From: Toxonevra muliebris
Lineage: Eukaryota > Arthropoda > Insecta > Diptera > Pallopteridae
NCBI GenBank assembly: GCA_963691655.1
Contig: OY829328.1
Span: 77,132,400 to 77,196,399, forward strand
Direction of reading: 5' to 3'
DNA length: 64,000 nucleotides
Positions 32,241 to 43,056 of this stretch are shown here, piece by piece (the first letter of the stretch is position 1; every line of letters starts with the position of its first letter). Made by a program: the position numbers and the translations under genes. Below the pieces are notes generated by a model. The model did not search any database and was not told the origin of the DNA. It was given only the letters and a program-made list of their open reading frames with translations.

Positions 32241-32510
32241 AAATAATGAAAATTGTCACTTTTGTTTGTTCGCCGTCGCTTATCAACAACCGCGAAAACT
32301 GCAAATTTAAGTATGTATGTGTGCACACGTGTGTTTGTGTATACCAAAAATTTAACTCGCTTCTACTTTGCTGAGCAGCTAAAGCGCTTCTATTCCAAGC
32401 AGATTGGAAGCAGTTTGAGTTCGTTATATACGCCAATGCATTATCGTTTTTTTTTTGGCATGCGCTCGCACTTTCAGGAAACAGCTGCACAAAAAAGAAA
32501 AGCGTAATAA
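32240..32510 (-). promoter_or_regulatory. Candidate promoter / leader island on the Pld strand
   Basis: This is a GC-richer island in AT-rich flanks. On the minus strand it has GAAAGTGCGAGCGCATGCC, a GCGTATATAACGAACTC stretch with a TATA-like core, a CACACGTGTGCACACATAC run, then TTCGCGGTTGTTGATAAGCG and an A-rich end. Both strands have open frames of 80-90 codons, but neither looks like a known protein. The texture suits a fly promoter or leader; this is inference only. Confidence 0.25.
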
Positions 32511-32844
32511 TAGTTTAGAATAATTTCTGTGACTGATTTCTGTGTAACTTTTTGGAAGCAGATTCAATAAGCTTCAAGTTTTTTTGCTTTTTCGTATAAA
32601 AACTTAAAGAAATCGAATGCGGTTTAATGTGCATATAAAAAGATGCGCTTAAATAATCAGGATCATCTGTGGTGCGCATATCTCATCTGTTGGGTACTTA
32701 AATGTACATATTTAAGTTGTGTAAACAAATATTTTTTATTGTAGATATGATATATTGTTATATTATATAGCTAATTGGGACCAGAGGAAGACAACGCAAT
32801 TTGAAACGAAACAAGTCGAAATATTTTAAGTGGTTTCTGAACTC

Positions 32845-33250
32845 TAACGGTACCATCGTGACACCGGTGTCACAAGATTAATTATTGCGATTTTTTTTTT
32901 AAACTATTCAATCAATTTTTATAAATTTAGGGCTTTTCAAAAGGTTTTTTAATTTTCAATCGTTTACAGTTTTTACAAAATTTGTCCAAATACATAAAAT
33001 TTTTAATAGGTTATTGGAAAAACTATTTACTCAAACATAATTTCCCATATTTTTGAATTTTTGTTTACACAAAAAGTTCGTAAAAAATCCTATTGACGGC
33101 CACAGGGTTACTGGTGACCCTTGAAAGTGCAGGCCTTCTGAAGCGCAAAATGTCTATTTTGATCAAAAATTTTAACAAGAAATTGGGGTCAGACAATACA
33201 AAACCAAATTCGGTTTTGCGCTATCCCCACTGGTTCCCTTACGGTCCCAG
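32845..33250 (-). mobile_element. piggyBac-like element, inverted copy
   Basis: This is the reverse counterpart of sequences at 30860-31600. On the minus strand it runs CTGGGACCGTAAGGG, TGTATTGTCTGACCCC, ATAGACATTTTGCGCTTC, GGGTCACCAGTAACCC (33120-33105), GTATTTGGACAAATTTTGTA and a perfect palindrome GTGACACCGGTGTCAC at 32873-32858. TTAA follows at 33251-33254. The other end has decayed. Confidence 0.45.
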
Positions 33251-33254
33251 TTAA

Positions 33255-35029
33255 CTTACGGAAAGAGTTAACTAGGAAGTCCCGTAATCTTCTACGCCCA
33301 ATGAAGGAAAAGCCCCCAACTGCACCACCTATAAAAAAAAAAATTTGGCTTTAAAGATTAATTTCTTAAAAAAAGTTGAACCTAGGTAATTTTGACCTTC
33401 GCTGACCCCAACTACTATTCGATGGGGAATATTTTTCATCAAAATCCAATGATAGGTTTAGCGATCGTTTACCCGGTATAGTCTTATATCGAACAGTAGC
33501 TTCATGTAACACCAAAAAGGGTGGGAAAGGGGGATTGGTGAAGTATTGCTGTCTAAGTAATTTTTTCCTCCCTTCCATTAAAAATAATTTTCTTTTAGCT
33601 ATAAAACATGTATAAGGTAAAATGAAAAAAAAAAATGTATATTGGTCCCGCGTATACCAAAATTATGGGGTTTGGCCCCCATTGCGGGAATCCCAGACGT
33701 GACAGAGAAAATCTGAGTGTCGGAATCAGCAATACCGAATCGCCCTTAAAATTTTATCCATTCGTCATTTGAAATTTACTTTTTAACTACTATTACAAAG
33801 ATTGTGTGCATTAGTAGGACGCCCTACAGAAGTCTACTTCTTCAGAACGTTTGCGTTTTAGGTTTTCAGGTAAGGTTTAGTATATATAAAAGTTGGAAAA
33901 TATTTGATAATCAAGATTTTGGGTTTTTTTCTCAATAACAGAATCTGAATTTTGTTGGACCTCCATTTTTCGACGAAGTCTACATTCTACATTTTAACGT
34001 AACTCAATCGCCATTTGTTTTTACTTCGCATTTTTTTTCAGTCTATACTCGGTCGTTTTTTCAGCTCTAGAAATTTCTAAATGTTTTTGTTTGAAATGTC
34101 AAATTTGATGAGAAAGTAATTGACAGCGCCCTCTATCAGTTGAGTATGAAAAACGTTTGACGAGACTTGATTGATAGAGGGCGCTGCCCAACACTTCCAT
34201 AACAATTTCCGCTGAGACGATCATTTTTTATCCCTGGCATAACAAAAATTTGTAACGACGCAACTTTGAAACCAACGATGCAATTCGAGGCTTTGGTGTA
34301 TTTAAAATGTTCACACTACTTACGACACATATTCAAGGTGCATAAAATACTAAAAATTATTAAAAACAAAAATATATGTTTTTATTTTTAAGAAAGGCCA
34401 AATTCATTTATATATTTATATTTTACATTTTTTTTTTTTCGAGATTTCTATTTTTAAATATTTTTTTATTTTGTCATAAAAATCTAATATACATATATAT
34501 GATAAGCGTTTGGTTAATACGTTTTAAAATATTGAACTTAGTAATGAAAATGAGGTACGTTTAACCATTTCAGATAAGAACTAAGAATTCTTCGGAACTG
34601 CACTGAAAGATCGGGCACTTCCTTTTTTGATATATAATTCTTTTATAAATTTATAATATTATTCATATATTTTTTAAATAAATGCATGAATAAATAATTT
34701 AATTAATTATACAATAATCTAATGAATAAATAAATATTAAATATTTATGTAAATGAAAATGGAAATGGTATAAATTAATTATAATTTATATTTTTTAACT
34801 AAAACACACGTGAGGAACGTCACGAACAATTTTCATTACAAATTTTACTTAGCAACTCAGTTACTCTTGTAACTGAAGTTTAAAATCACTTCTCACTATT
34901 TTTTTTTTTTACAAAAATCTATCGTGAAAATTAAAAAAAAAAAAAATTCTGGCATAAATTTCTTAAAACGAGGTTGTTTTGATCTCAGATCTTTTTTTGA
35001 GGCTATTTTGTTATTTTTCAAATCCAGAT
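33255..35029. other. Non-coding stretch with one short hairpin
   Basis: Apart from a perfect 15-bp inverted repeat (see 34124-34186) I find only AT-rich DNA and T- or A-runs, including a T-rich patch at 34376-34480 whose open frame is Phe/Ile low complexity. No gene is supported. Confidence 0.4.
34124..34186. repeat. Perfect 15-bp inverted repeat
   Basis: CAGCGCCCTCTATCA (34124-34138) and its exact complement (34172-34186) are 33 bp apart, giving a GC-rich hairpin in AT-rich surroundings. It may be the decayed pair of ends of a tiny element or a structured site; there is no further support. Confidence 0.5.
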
Positions 35030-36445
35030 TAAAGAATTTATCGCAAACAACGAGCTCTTCCACAAAACCAATGAGCATTGCCCTTGTCAGGACATTAAGA
35101 TCGTGTTAGGCGACTTCAATGGCAAGGTCTTTGTTCCGACGAACGGAAAATTCTGTCTCCACGACTAAGACACCGACAACGGTATGAAACTGATCGACTT
35201 CGCAGCGATACGGAATATGATGGTTAGTAGTACCAGATTCCAACCTCTCGATATTCATAAAGTCACTTGGCTGTGTCCCCTGATCAAAAACACGAAACCA
35301 AATTGATCACGTTTTAATCGGCCGGAAATCACGCTACTAGTATACTAGAAGTACGCACGATAAATGGTGCAAACAAAGACTCTGACCACTTCTTCACATG
35401 CCTCTGTGCAGCAAATCGCGTACGGATACGAACACAGAGAAAGCGGGATGTTGAAAAGCTGGAAACATAACGGACGGGCGAAGCCTTCACCAATCGAATC
35501 TCACTCCTTCTAACGCAAAACACACCTCAAGATATATGTACGCAGTGGACACACATCTCTCGCTCCCTCGCAGAGGTGCTAGGCTACCACCGTCGGCGGA
35601 GAAATATGTGATACGATCGTAAGAGTGTCGTGAAGCTTCTGAAGCGAAAAAAGCTACTTAATGCGATGACAGCAACAATCATAACATTGGTAAAGGTGTT
35701 CCGGAAAACCCAATCGCTGACTGCGTTGAAGTACCGCCGCACAACTATGACGAGCCACTGCTCGGCTAAAAAACAAAACGAGTGCAGATGGTCTGCCTGC
35801 CGAGTTGTTTAAGACTGAAAACGAAGAGCTCATAAGTTGCATGCACGAGCATTTATGCATACTATGGTTGGATGAGAGCATGCCCAGTGATTGGAACCTT
35901 AGCGTATTCTGCCTAATCCACAAAAAAAGGCGGCTTCACGGTCCGCGCCAACTACCGTGGGTTAAGACTTCTCAATACCGCATTTAAGGTTATATCAAAA
36001 GTGTATTGTGTGAAAGAAAGACTGAAGCGCATCGTCAACAAGTTGATTGGGCTATATTAGTGTGGCCTCAATCTTGGTAAAACTACCATCGAACAAATAT
36101 TTACACTACCCCAAATCCTGGAAAAGACCCGAGAAAAACAACGTGACACCCACCACCGGTTCGTCGATTAGAAAGCCGCCTTCAACAGCATGATTGGGGA
36201 TCATTTGTATGCCGTATTGCCTGGTTTTGGTATCTCTGCAAAACTCATTAGTCTTTGCAAAATGACACTGGCCGGAAGTACCAGCGCAGTGCAAATTGGG
36301 ACAGACCTCTCCGTTCCATTTGATACCAAAAGAGGTTACATCCAAGGTGATTCCTTGCCGAGCGACACCGAATATCGACATCTGTGGCACTATCTTCTAT
36401 AAAAGTGTCATGTTACTAGCATACGCTTATTGATATTGATACTGT
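35030..36445 (+). pseudogene. RTE-like non-LTR retrotransposon remnant (EN-RT)
   Basis: Endonuclease pieces come first: IKIVLGDFNGKV (about 35096), DTDNGMKLIDFAAIRNMMVS, STRFQPLDIHKVTWLCP and a degraded N-x-IDHV motif. RT pieces follow: SADGLPAELFK, HEHLCILWLDESMPSDWNLS, VFCLIHKK, then TIEQIFTLPQILEKTREKQR, GFGISAKLISLCKMTLAGST, PFDTKRGYIQGDSL and a shifted FYKSVMLLAYA(DD)IDT catalytic box at about 36395-36440. The order matches an apurinic-type endonuclease plus reverse transcriptase. Multiple stops, frameshifts and internal deletions show it is inactive. RTE-like is my best clade guess; CR1-like relatives are possible. Confidence 0.75.
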
Positions 36446-36994
36446 ACTGTTTCCCGTTCGGAAACATTTTTTTCTGGAGGTCCTGCACTATTCAACTCAT
36501 TTTTCAAGAGCCGCCAAAGCTTATTTACATTTTCTTTATTTTCCTTGGAAAACCCTCTCATAATCGGTTAAAAAATATTAGTTTTTCACAAAGTATTTTA
36601 TTCGGCAACTAAGTACTTACATGATTGTTCCGTGTCTTTTAACTTTCAAAAATAAAGTTAGCAGTTTCATGCGAAACTGGATTCCCGATAAGGGGAAATT
36701 TTCGAAAATGCGAATGAATTCACATGAATATGCATTCACGATAGCGGAATTGTTTTCACGTGAATGAGTTCACGTGAGTTCGGTATTTACGATGAGGCTG
36801 AATATTCGTTACAACCTTGAAGTTTCAAACAAATATGCACATACCTAAGTATCTGATATGGCAACACTGATTTGTCACTGTGATTTACATAAAAGTATGA
36901 TATGTGGCAAATTAGTTATTATGTTCAATACTTAGAATACTTATTCAAAGATAATCAGGTTTTTCATTACAAGGTTGTAGAATGTCACTTTATA
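36446..36994. other. Non-coding stretch with E-box-like palindromes
   Basis: It holds TTCACATGAA (36719-36728), TTCACGTGAA (36755-36764) and TTCACGTGAG (36769-36778), alternating with CGATAAGG, CGATAGCGG and CGATGAGG words. This could be a degenerate repeat or a binding-site cluster. No gene is seen. It ends at the TA target of maT copy B. Confidence 0.35.
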
Positions 36995-38283
36995 CAGGGT
37001 GACAATCGTAAAGTGACGCACACATTTCAGCAGTTATTTTCAAAAGGACGTACTTCCATTAAGTACAATAAAGTGTTAACATTGCTGAATATATAAGCAT
37101 TCATTTGAACCCCACCTCATTCAATATAACCTCCTTTAGCCTGCACACATGCCTTCAATCGATCCGGAAATCGTAGGACTGTTCGCCGCAGGACTTCCTC
37201 ATCAATTTCAGTCCAGGCTTTCTCTAATGAATTTGTCAGCGACTCCAGACTGTGGTGTTGAGATGCACAAGCCTTACTCTCTAAAATACTCCAAATAGAG
37301 TAGTCCATTGGATTCAAGTCTGGGGAGTATGGTGGCCATTCTTGAGATGTTATGAATCCAGAAAAATTGTCTTTTATCCATGTTTGCGTTAGTTTTGCCA
37401 TTTGGGAAGGTGCAGAATCTTGCTGGAAAGTCCAGTTTTCATTTCCAAATGTATCTTGGGCCCAGGGAAGAACATGTTCATTTAAAATGCTCCGATAAAC
37501 AACCTGGTCAATTTTAACACCCTCTTCAACGAATATTAGAGGGGTTCTGGCATTAGCGGAAACTCCAGCCCATAACATAACGGAAGCTGGCTTTTGAACT
37601 CGGCCAACAGTCCTATTTTGTTGCGATGATGATGTTAGCCACATTCGGTCATTTTGCGCATTGAAATGTTGTTCAACCGTGAAAATTTTTTCATCTCTAA
37701 ACAAGATATTTTCAACATTTTTTAACACGGAGGAGCGTAACAACGCCTTGCATCTTTGCAGTCGCAAATCTTTCTTTTTTTGTGTCAGATCTTGAGCTTT
37801 TCGGAGCTTGTACGGCTTAAGATTAAGCTTTGATTTTGCAATGATTCGCACTGTTTCACGGTTTACTCCCACTTCCTTAGCGATTTTTCTCATTGAGCGC
37901 CTTGGATTTCGCTTGATTCGTTTACGAATTTTTTCTGTTAAACCAGTAGTGGCAACTGTTGAAAATTTTCCCCCGGTCTCTATCTCCAAAACCCCCAGTT
38001 TCATTATATCGAATAATAGCTCGGTCTACCGTACGACTTGACAAATTTAAAGCCTTTGCAATTTGACGGCTACTATAATTTGCCAAATGAAATTTCATAA
38101 TTTCACGACGAATATTTTCCTTGTCCATTTTTATGGAAATTTCAAAATGTAATAACAAAAATTCAAATGAAATTAAAAGCAAAGCCAATGATGAATGAAT
38201 TTGCTTTTTAAATTAAAATAACGGTAAATGGCAAAGCTTGCTGCAGAGTATTAAACTTGCATCACTTTACAATTGTCACCCTG
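36995..38283 (-). mobile_element. maT (DD37D) transposon, copy B
   Basis: The complete element is 1289 bp with CAGGGTGACAAT ends and TA at 36993-36994 and 38284-38285. It lacks the 20-bp deletion of copies A and C and the nonsense codon of C and D, so it is the least damaged copy. Sub-terminal text (TTTCAGCAGTTATTTTC on one side, TACTCTGCAGCAAGC on the other) is common to all four copies. Confidence 0.95.
37117..38125 (-). pseudogene. maT transposase, copy B (one frameshift)
   Basis: The N-terminal frame starts at MDKENIRREIMKFHLAN (about 38125), covers the first helix-turn-helix (RQIAKALNLSSRTVDRAI) and ends after GFGDRDRGK. A +1 shift is needed to continue into the 295-codon frame ending at 37117. 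That frame contains the second helix-turn-helix (RSMRKIAKEVGVNRETV), the first catalytic Asp in ILFRDEKIF, the second in QQDSAPS and the third in PDLNPMDYSIW. The spacing between the last two is 37 residues, so this is DD37D as in the maT family. The frame break lies in GGGGGAAAATTTTC and is shared with A and D. With that single exception the protein is complete. Confidence 0.9.
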
Positions 38284-39369
38284 TATATATTGATTTCAAA
38301 GTTTATTTATAAGTGACGCCATCTTTTTATGCAAAACTATGGCGTCTTTGCAGGAACAATCGGTACTTGTTAAAACGGCCGTTAAAAATAAATAATTAGC
38401 GAATTGTTTGGCGGGAATATTTCAATATTCCAAGCTTTTGCTTGACATGTATATATATATATATAGATATAGACATATTGACATGGAATAGGTGTAAAAT
38501 TGTTGTTTTGTTTTTCATATGAAAGTAATAAAAACTGATCGCTACAGACAGAATTCAAAGCAGGGGGGAAAAAATAAACAAATAAATGTTTATAATATTA
38601 TAGCAATATAAGATACTAGCATGTAGAAATTCTCAGCTGAAATCAGTATATTTTATAGATAAGAATTATAGGCAATTAAATATAAGTTCAAGTTAACACA
38701 CTAACAAAACAGAGGAAAACGAAAACTGGGTGAAACTTGAAGTGAATTAAAAATTTAAATTAATATTTACATTTTATAACTGGTTTTTAAAAGTTATTAC
38801 ATTAAAAATAATTACATTAACTTAATTTATTTTTATGATAGTTTTTTAGGATTTATTTTTGCTTACATAAATTCCAAAGTGTAGCAATGAGCAAGTTGAG
38901 TTGAATATGCAAAAAGTAACTATGAGAAATGCAGGAGCGCTGTTGTTGTTGTTGTTGGTTTGCCGATTGTCGGTGTGGCAAATACACGCTTGCGCAATTA
39001 TTTTATTTGCACCAAAGTTTTTGATTTTTTATGTATTTTTAATTAATGAATTTTATTTTAAATATTTATTTCTTTTTTCGTTTTTGTTTTTCGAGTATTC
39101 AAAAGAAAATTACCGCTCACGAACGTACACAAAATTTCGTGACTCACTTCTTAACATTTAAGTACGTTGATACATTAAAAATTTTTGTTTATAAATATTT
39201 TTTTTTTTTCACTTTATATTTTTTGCTTTATGTTTTTCTTTTCTTTCAAGTTTGTTTGATGTTTTTGCTGCCAGTAATGCCAAGAAACAAACCAACACAA
39301 CACACAAGAAATCAGAAAACTTCACAAACTTGGCACCGAAATCACAAAAGTCATACTTACAACTAATTG
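38284..39369. other. Non-coding AT-rich stretch
   Basis: A TATATATATATA tract lies near 38450. Otherwise no gene or repeat is seen. At 38838 there is a TGATAGTTTTTTAGGA word that recurs beside the dispersed repeat at 48138, perhaps the end of an unrecognised element. Confidence 0.4.
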
Positions 39370-39460
39370 AGATAGTGAGCGTTTATTTAAGAGCAAACCA
39401 ACGCTACGAGCGAGCGGACGAACGAACGAACCTCACAGAGGAGCGCGACTTTTCAAAGTG
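39370..39460 (-). promoter_or_regulatory. Candidate promoter on the Pld strand
   Basis: On the minus strand AAGTCGCGCTCCTCTG, then GGTTCGTTCGTTCGTCCG and CTCGCTCGTAGCG, is followed by CTTAAATAAACGCTCACTAT and leader-like GTGATTTCGGTGCCAAG. The CG-rich tetramer repeats stand out from the AT-rich flanks and resemble fly promoter-proximal DNA. No transcript or exon can be confirmed. Confidence 0.25.
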
Positions 39461-39818
39461 ACCATCAGACAGAAATATATGTACCGACATACAATCGAGA
39501 AAGCGAGGAGCAAATGCTCGTGTATATTATGCAAAGCAACCCAATGGGGAAAAGTGACGTGCTGCCGTGGTTAGTGACTAGCCCAGTTTTTTTTTGTTTT
39601 TTGAAGTGAAACTTCTTTTCTCTTGTACCTAGAGTAAAACCAACCGGATGTGACGTTGCGCGTAAGTTTGCAATGCGACATAATTTTGTCGAGCATGAGG
39701 GGCTAAATATCAATATTCCGTAACTGAATTCACGAGCAAACTATATGATTCATAAATAGTTTTAATTCAATATAACATATTAATTACACACACACACACA
39801 CGCCTATGGCAGAACGAA

Positions 39819-39947
39819 CAATGTGTAGCGTCGCCATCTTAAAGTTTATGACAGTTATACATTTCACATACAGATGGCGCAAATGTGTAGCGTCGCCATC
39901 TTAAAGTTTATGACAGTTATACATTTCACATACAGATGGCGCAAATG
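39819..39947 (+). repeat. Perfect 62-bp tandem duplication
   Basis: The unit with GTGTAGCGTCGCCATCTTAA and CACATACAGATGGCGCAA occurs twice back to back with period 62 and no visible difference, so it is recent. Each unit also holds a CGCCATCT/AGATGGCG inverted pair. A CA microsatellite lies just upstream (39786-39802). Confidence 0.85.
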
Positions 39948-40060
39948 TCCAAGAAATTACATGAAGATGTCGCACATAAAAAGAGTTCGCTACAATTGTC
40001 ATCGAAATTACCGGTACAGAGTTGCATTTTTTGTTCTAGCACTAATCCTAAAAGAAAAAA

Positions 40061-40262
40061 TTGATTGTGTATTAACGAACACAAGGCAGAAGTCAAACTT
40101 CTTGTGAACTAAACGAAACACAAGCAAATGAAATTAAAAAACACAAGCCAATGAAGTAAAAAATTTAGCGATTGAAAAATTTCATTTGCTTGTTATTTGC
40201 TTGTGTTTCGTTTAGTTCACAAGAAGTTTCAATTCTGCCTTGTGTTCGTTAATATACAATTT
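40061..40262. repeat. Long near-perfect inverted repeat (hairpin)
   Basis: The left arm 40061-40130 and right arm 40186-40262 are about 90-95% complementary, including ATTAACGAACACAAGGCAGA, AACTTCTTGTGAACTAAACG and AAACACAAGCAAAT. The spacer is about 55 bp and contains further partial copies of CAAGCAAATGAA. No terminal motif or target duplication is clear. It may be a MITE or a hairpin-RNA source. Confidence 0.75.
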
Positions 40263-40528
40263 AGTTTTTTTAAATAAAATTTTGGTCAGCTGTAGCCTCT
40301 TAAAAATATATGAGGACCTGTGAAGTTATAATTTTCATATCAAGTTTGTTATTTTATCTAGGTGAATTTCTCATTTTAAATACAAAATCATTAATTTTAA
40401 AATTTTTTGTTGATTTTTAAAACCATTTTCCAAAGAAGTATGTCTGTTCACCTATCCTTGAAGCCAAGTAAAATATTTTTGTTAATTTGTAAATGTAATT
40501 TTAGAATCAGTATATATAGTTATATTAA

Positions 40529-41055
40529 CCCTTAAATGCCCAATACGTCCGATTTCAATTAAAAACATACCCAGAGATAGTATTTGTGATTCCGAACAAC
40601 GTTTGTTCTACGTGTTTTCAAATAAATTAGATTAAGGTGCAGTTAGTAAGTTATTTTAATTTACATGGTTGACTTCTGTAGTAACCTTTGGCGAATATCT
40701 GGAGAATAAATTAAAATACATTCGTAATAATTTTTAAAAACAGTTATTTGGTGTTATCCCATACCGTCTGACACAAATTTGTCCACACGGCAATATATTT
40801 AATACACAAAATTCGAAAATAAAAACACCTTCTTTTCAGTTAGTTGTTTAAAATTTTTGCAAAATATACTTTTCGAGCTAAAAATAACTGTAACTGTATG
40901 ACAGTTGTCATTTTTCCATTCTTATTTATACGTATCGATAAAGAAAACTTTAGACAGTAAGATCAGATGTTTATTTTAAATGGTGAACGTAAAATGGCGG
41001 CACAGGCAGCCGCGGAAGTGGTTGGTCACTGTAGTGACCAGTGGGTATTTAAGGG
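40529..41055. mobile_element. piggyBac-type MITE with TTAA duplication
   Basis: The ends CCCTTAAATGCCCA and the complementary CCCTTAAATACCCA form a 14-bp inverted repeat with one mismatch. Exact TTAA lies on both sides (40525-40528, 41056-41059). A sub-terminal palindrome GGTCACTGTAGTGACC sits at 41025-41040, resembling the GGTCAC palindromes in the elements at 31-33 kb. The element is 527 bp with no coding frame. Confidence 0.75.
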
Positions 41056-42836
41056 TTAAACAGTGATTAGTTTTGGAAAACATTTTTAAATGTATTTTTG
41101 ACGAATTTTTAAACTTGCTGATCGATAAATCCATCAGTCAGATCAAAATGGGTTAAAGAGTTTTAAACTCATTCCGCAATAAAGCGCACGTTTAGTAGAT
41201 ACTAATTCAAAAACAAACAAATACTTAGTTTTTTGGCTTCAAAGCAAACACCATTGATGATTGGCCAATGGGAAAACGCCTATAGTTTTTCCCATTGGGT
41301 TGCTGCAACATCAATATGAGACAACATTTACACACACACACACACACACACAAACTTGGAGATATGCACATAAACTGATAATAATCAAAAGAAATAACTA
41401 ATTAAATATACATTCAGCTGATGTGAGTGCAATCATATGGAAAGGCAGTCAAGCAACAAGTCAAATGAATGCATGGACAGACAGATAAGTTGGCGCAAAA
41501 AGAAACTTTTTGCTAGACACATGAGAATTGACATACATATATAGGGAACGTAACATCTGTGTGTGTGTGTGAGTGTGTGTATGAGAGTGTGTTTTTGACC
41601 TCTCTCAAGCACATATAAATTGTATGGGTCGCTCTCTTTCATCAAGTGCGCGGAAAGGAGCTTGCTTGCTTTTCATAATTAATTTATTTGTTTTTATTGC
41701 CAACAAAAAATATATTAAAATAAATAAGAAAAGTATCACAAAAGATATACAAAAAAGTATCTATTGTAAATATATTTTTGCTTTTGCTTTTTCTTTTGTC
41801 TTGTCTTATTTTTTCATCTTTTTGATTTTTGTTTTTGATAGTTTTCATATTTTATGCGCATATTTATTTTAAATAAGTATGAGCTGACTTTGTGGTTTCA
41901 TTTCATCATATTATTCATACATAAATAAATGTTCGCTTGGAAAAAAAAAAGAAGCAAAACACTCAAACTATATCAATAATTAAGAAATATTTTATTGTCT
42001 GCATCTTAACAGATTTCGCTCACAGCTCTACCATAGCTACCTCATATTCTCTTAAACCTTTTCACATCCATATGAGCTTCTATAAATCACATGTGCGCCA
42101 AGTTTCAGCATTGAGTTTTTCTAATATTTTTGAATTGAATGCAAGCTTTCAATTAAAATAAATCTACTACTAACTAATACTCATAATTATTTTAAAATAA
42201 TTTTTTATTTTTTTGTAATATATTTTTTCGTCATCTCTTACGTTTTTTAATTTCAACTTCGTGATTGCAAACGCACTTAAATTGAAATACTCAGATTCAT
42301 CATCAAGTTTGGAATTTTTTATTAATAATGTTTTTGTGTTTATTTTCTGTTTTTTTCTTATTCGTATTTTTTGTTTATTCTCTTCTTTTTGTTGTTCAGT
42401 GATTTCGTTTTGAGCTTAAAATTTCAAACTTCTTTTGATTTCAGCTTTTGATTACGAATGAGACAAGAAGAAGGTGTGTCAGATTATATACCTATTCAAT
42501 GTATCTCTTTAGTGATTAAACGCGAATAATTTATTCATGGCAATAACGTAATCAGAAGTATTTGTGTTGCAGGCATTGCCAGCATAAAATTTTAATCAAA
42601 TACTAAATGCCGATTGTCTAACTATTACTTGATACTTAGTAGGAATCATTCATAACCAAAATAGTCGTTAGTTAGTTAGAGCTTTTAAGTTATAGGTAAT
42701 TTTAGCACGAGTCACTGTGATTTTCAAGTAACAGTGATTTTCAGTGAAAGAAAAAAGTAGCAGACTAAAGTGATTTAGACAAATTGCCCATTATTCTCTT
42801 TGTAAAGTTTACAGATTTCCAGAGTTCTCTTTTATA
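41056..42836. other. Non-coding stretch with microsatellites
   Basis: CA repeat near 41332-41351 and GT repeat near 41560-41590. A GAGAG/CTCTC patch with ATTTATATGTGC on the minus strand at about 41590-41650 could be regulatory but is weak. No gene is supported; the Phe-rich frame at 41624-41872 is compositional. Confidence 0.4.
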
Positions 42837-43056
42837 AATCGCGGTTCACGCCAAATTGGCACGCTTTGTTGTGGTCACCACGTCGCCCCTAGTCATTTTT
42901 TACTGGGATTTTGTTTACAATACCGTTACCGTTAGTTTAGTGATGTGCACATATGAGCTAATGCTATACTAATAAGGGCTAGACGAGTGGTAACGCTGTG
43001 CTAAGGGGAAGAGTAACTAGTATGAGAGAACAAATGTGATTTCTTTTGTGTATGTA

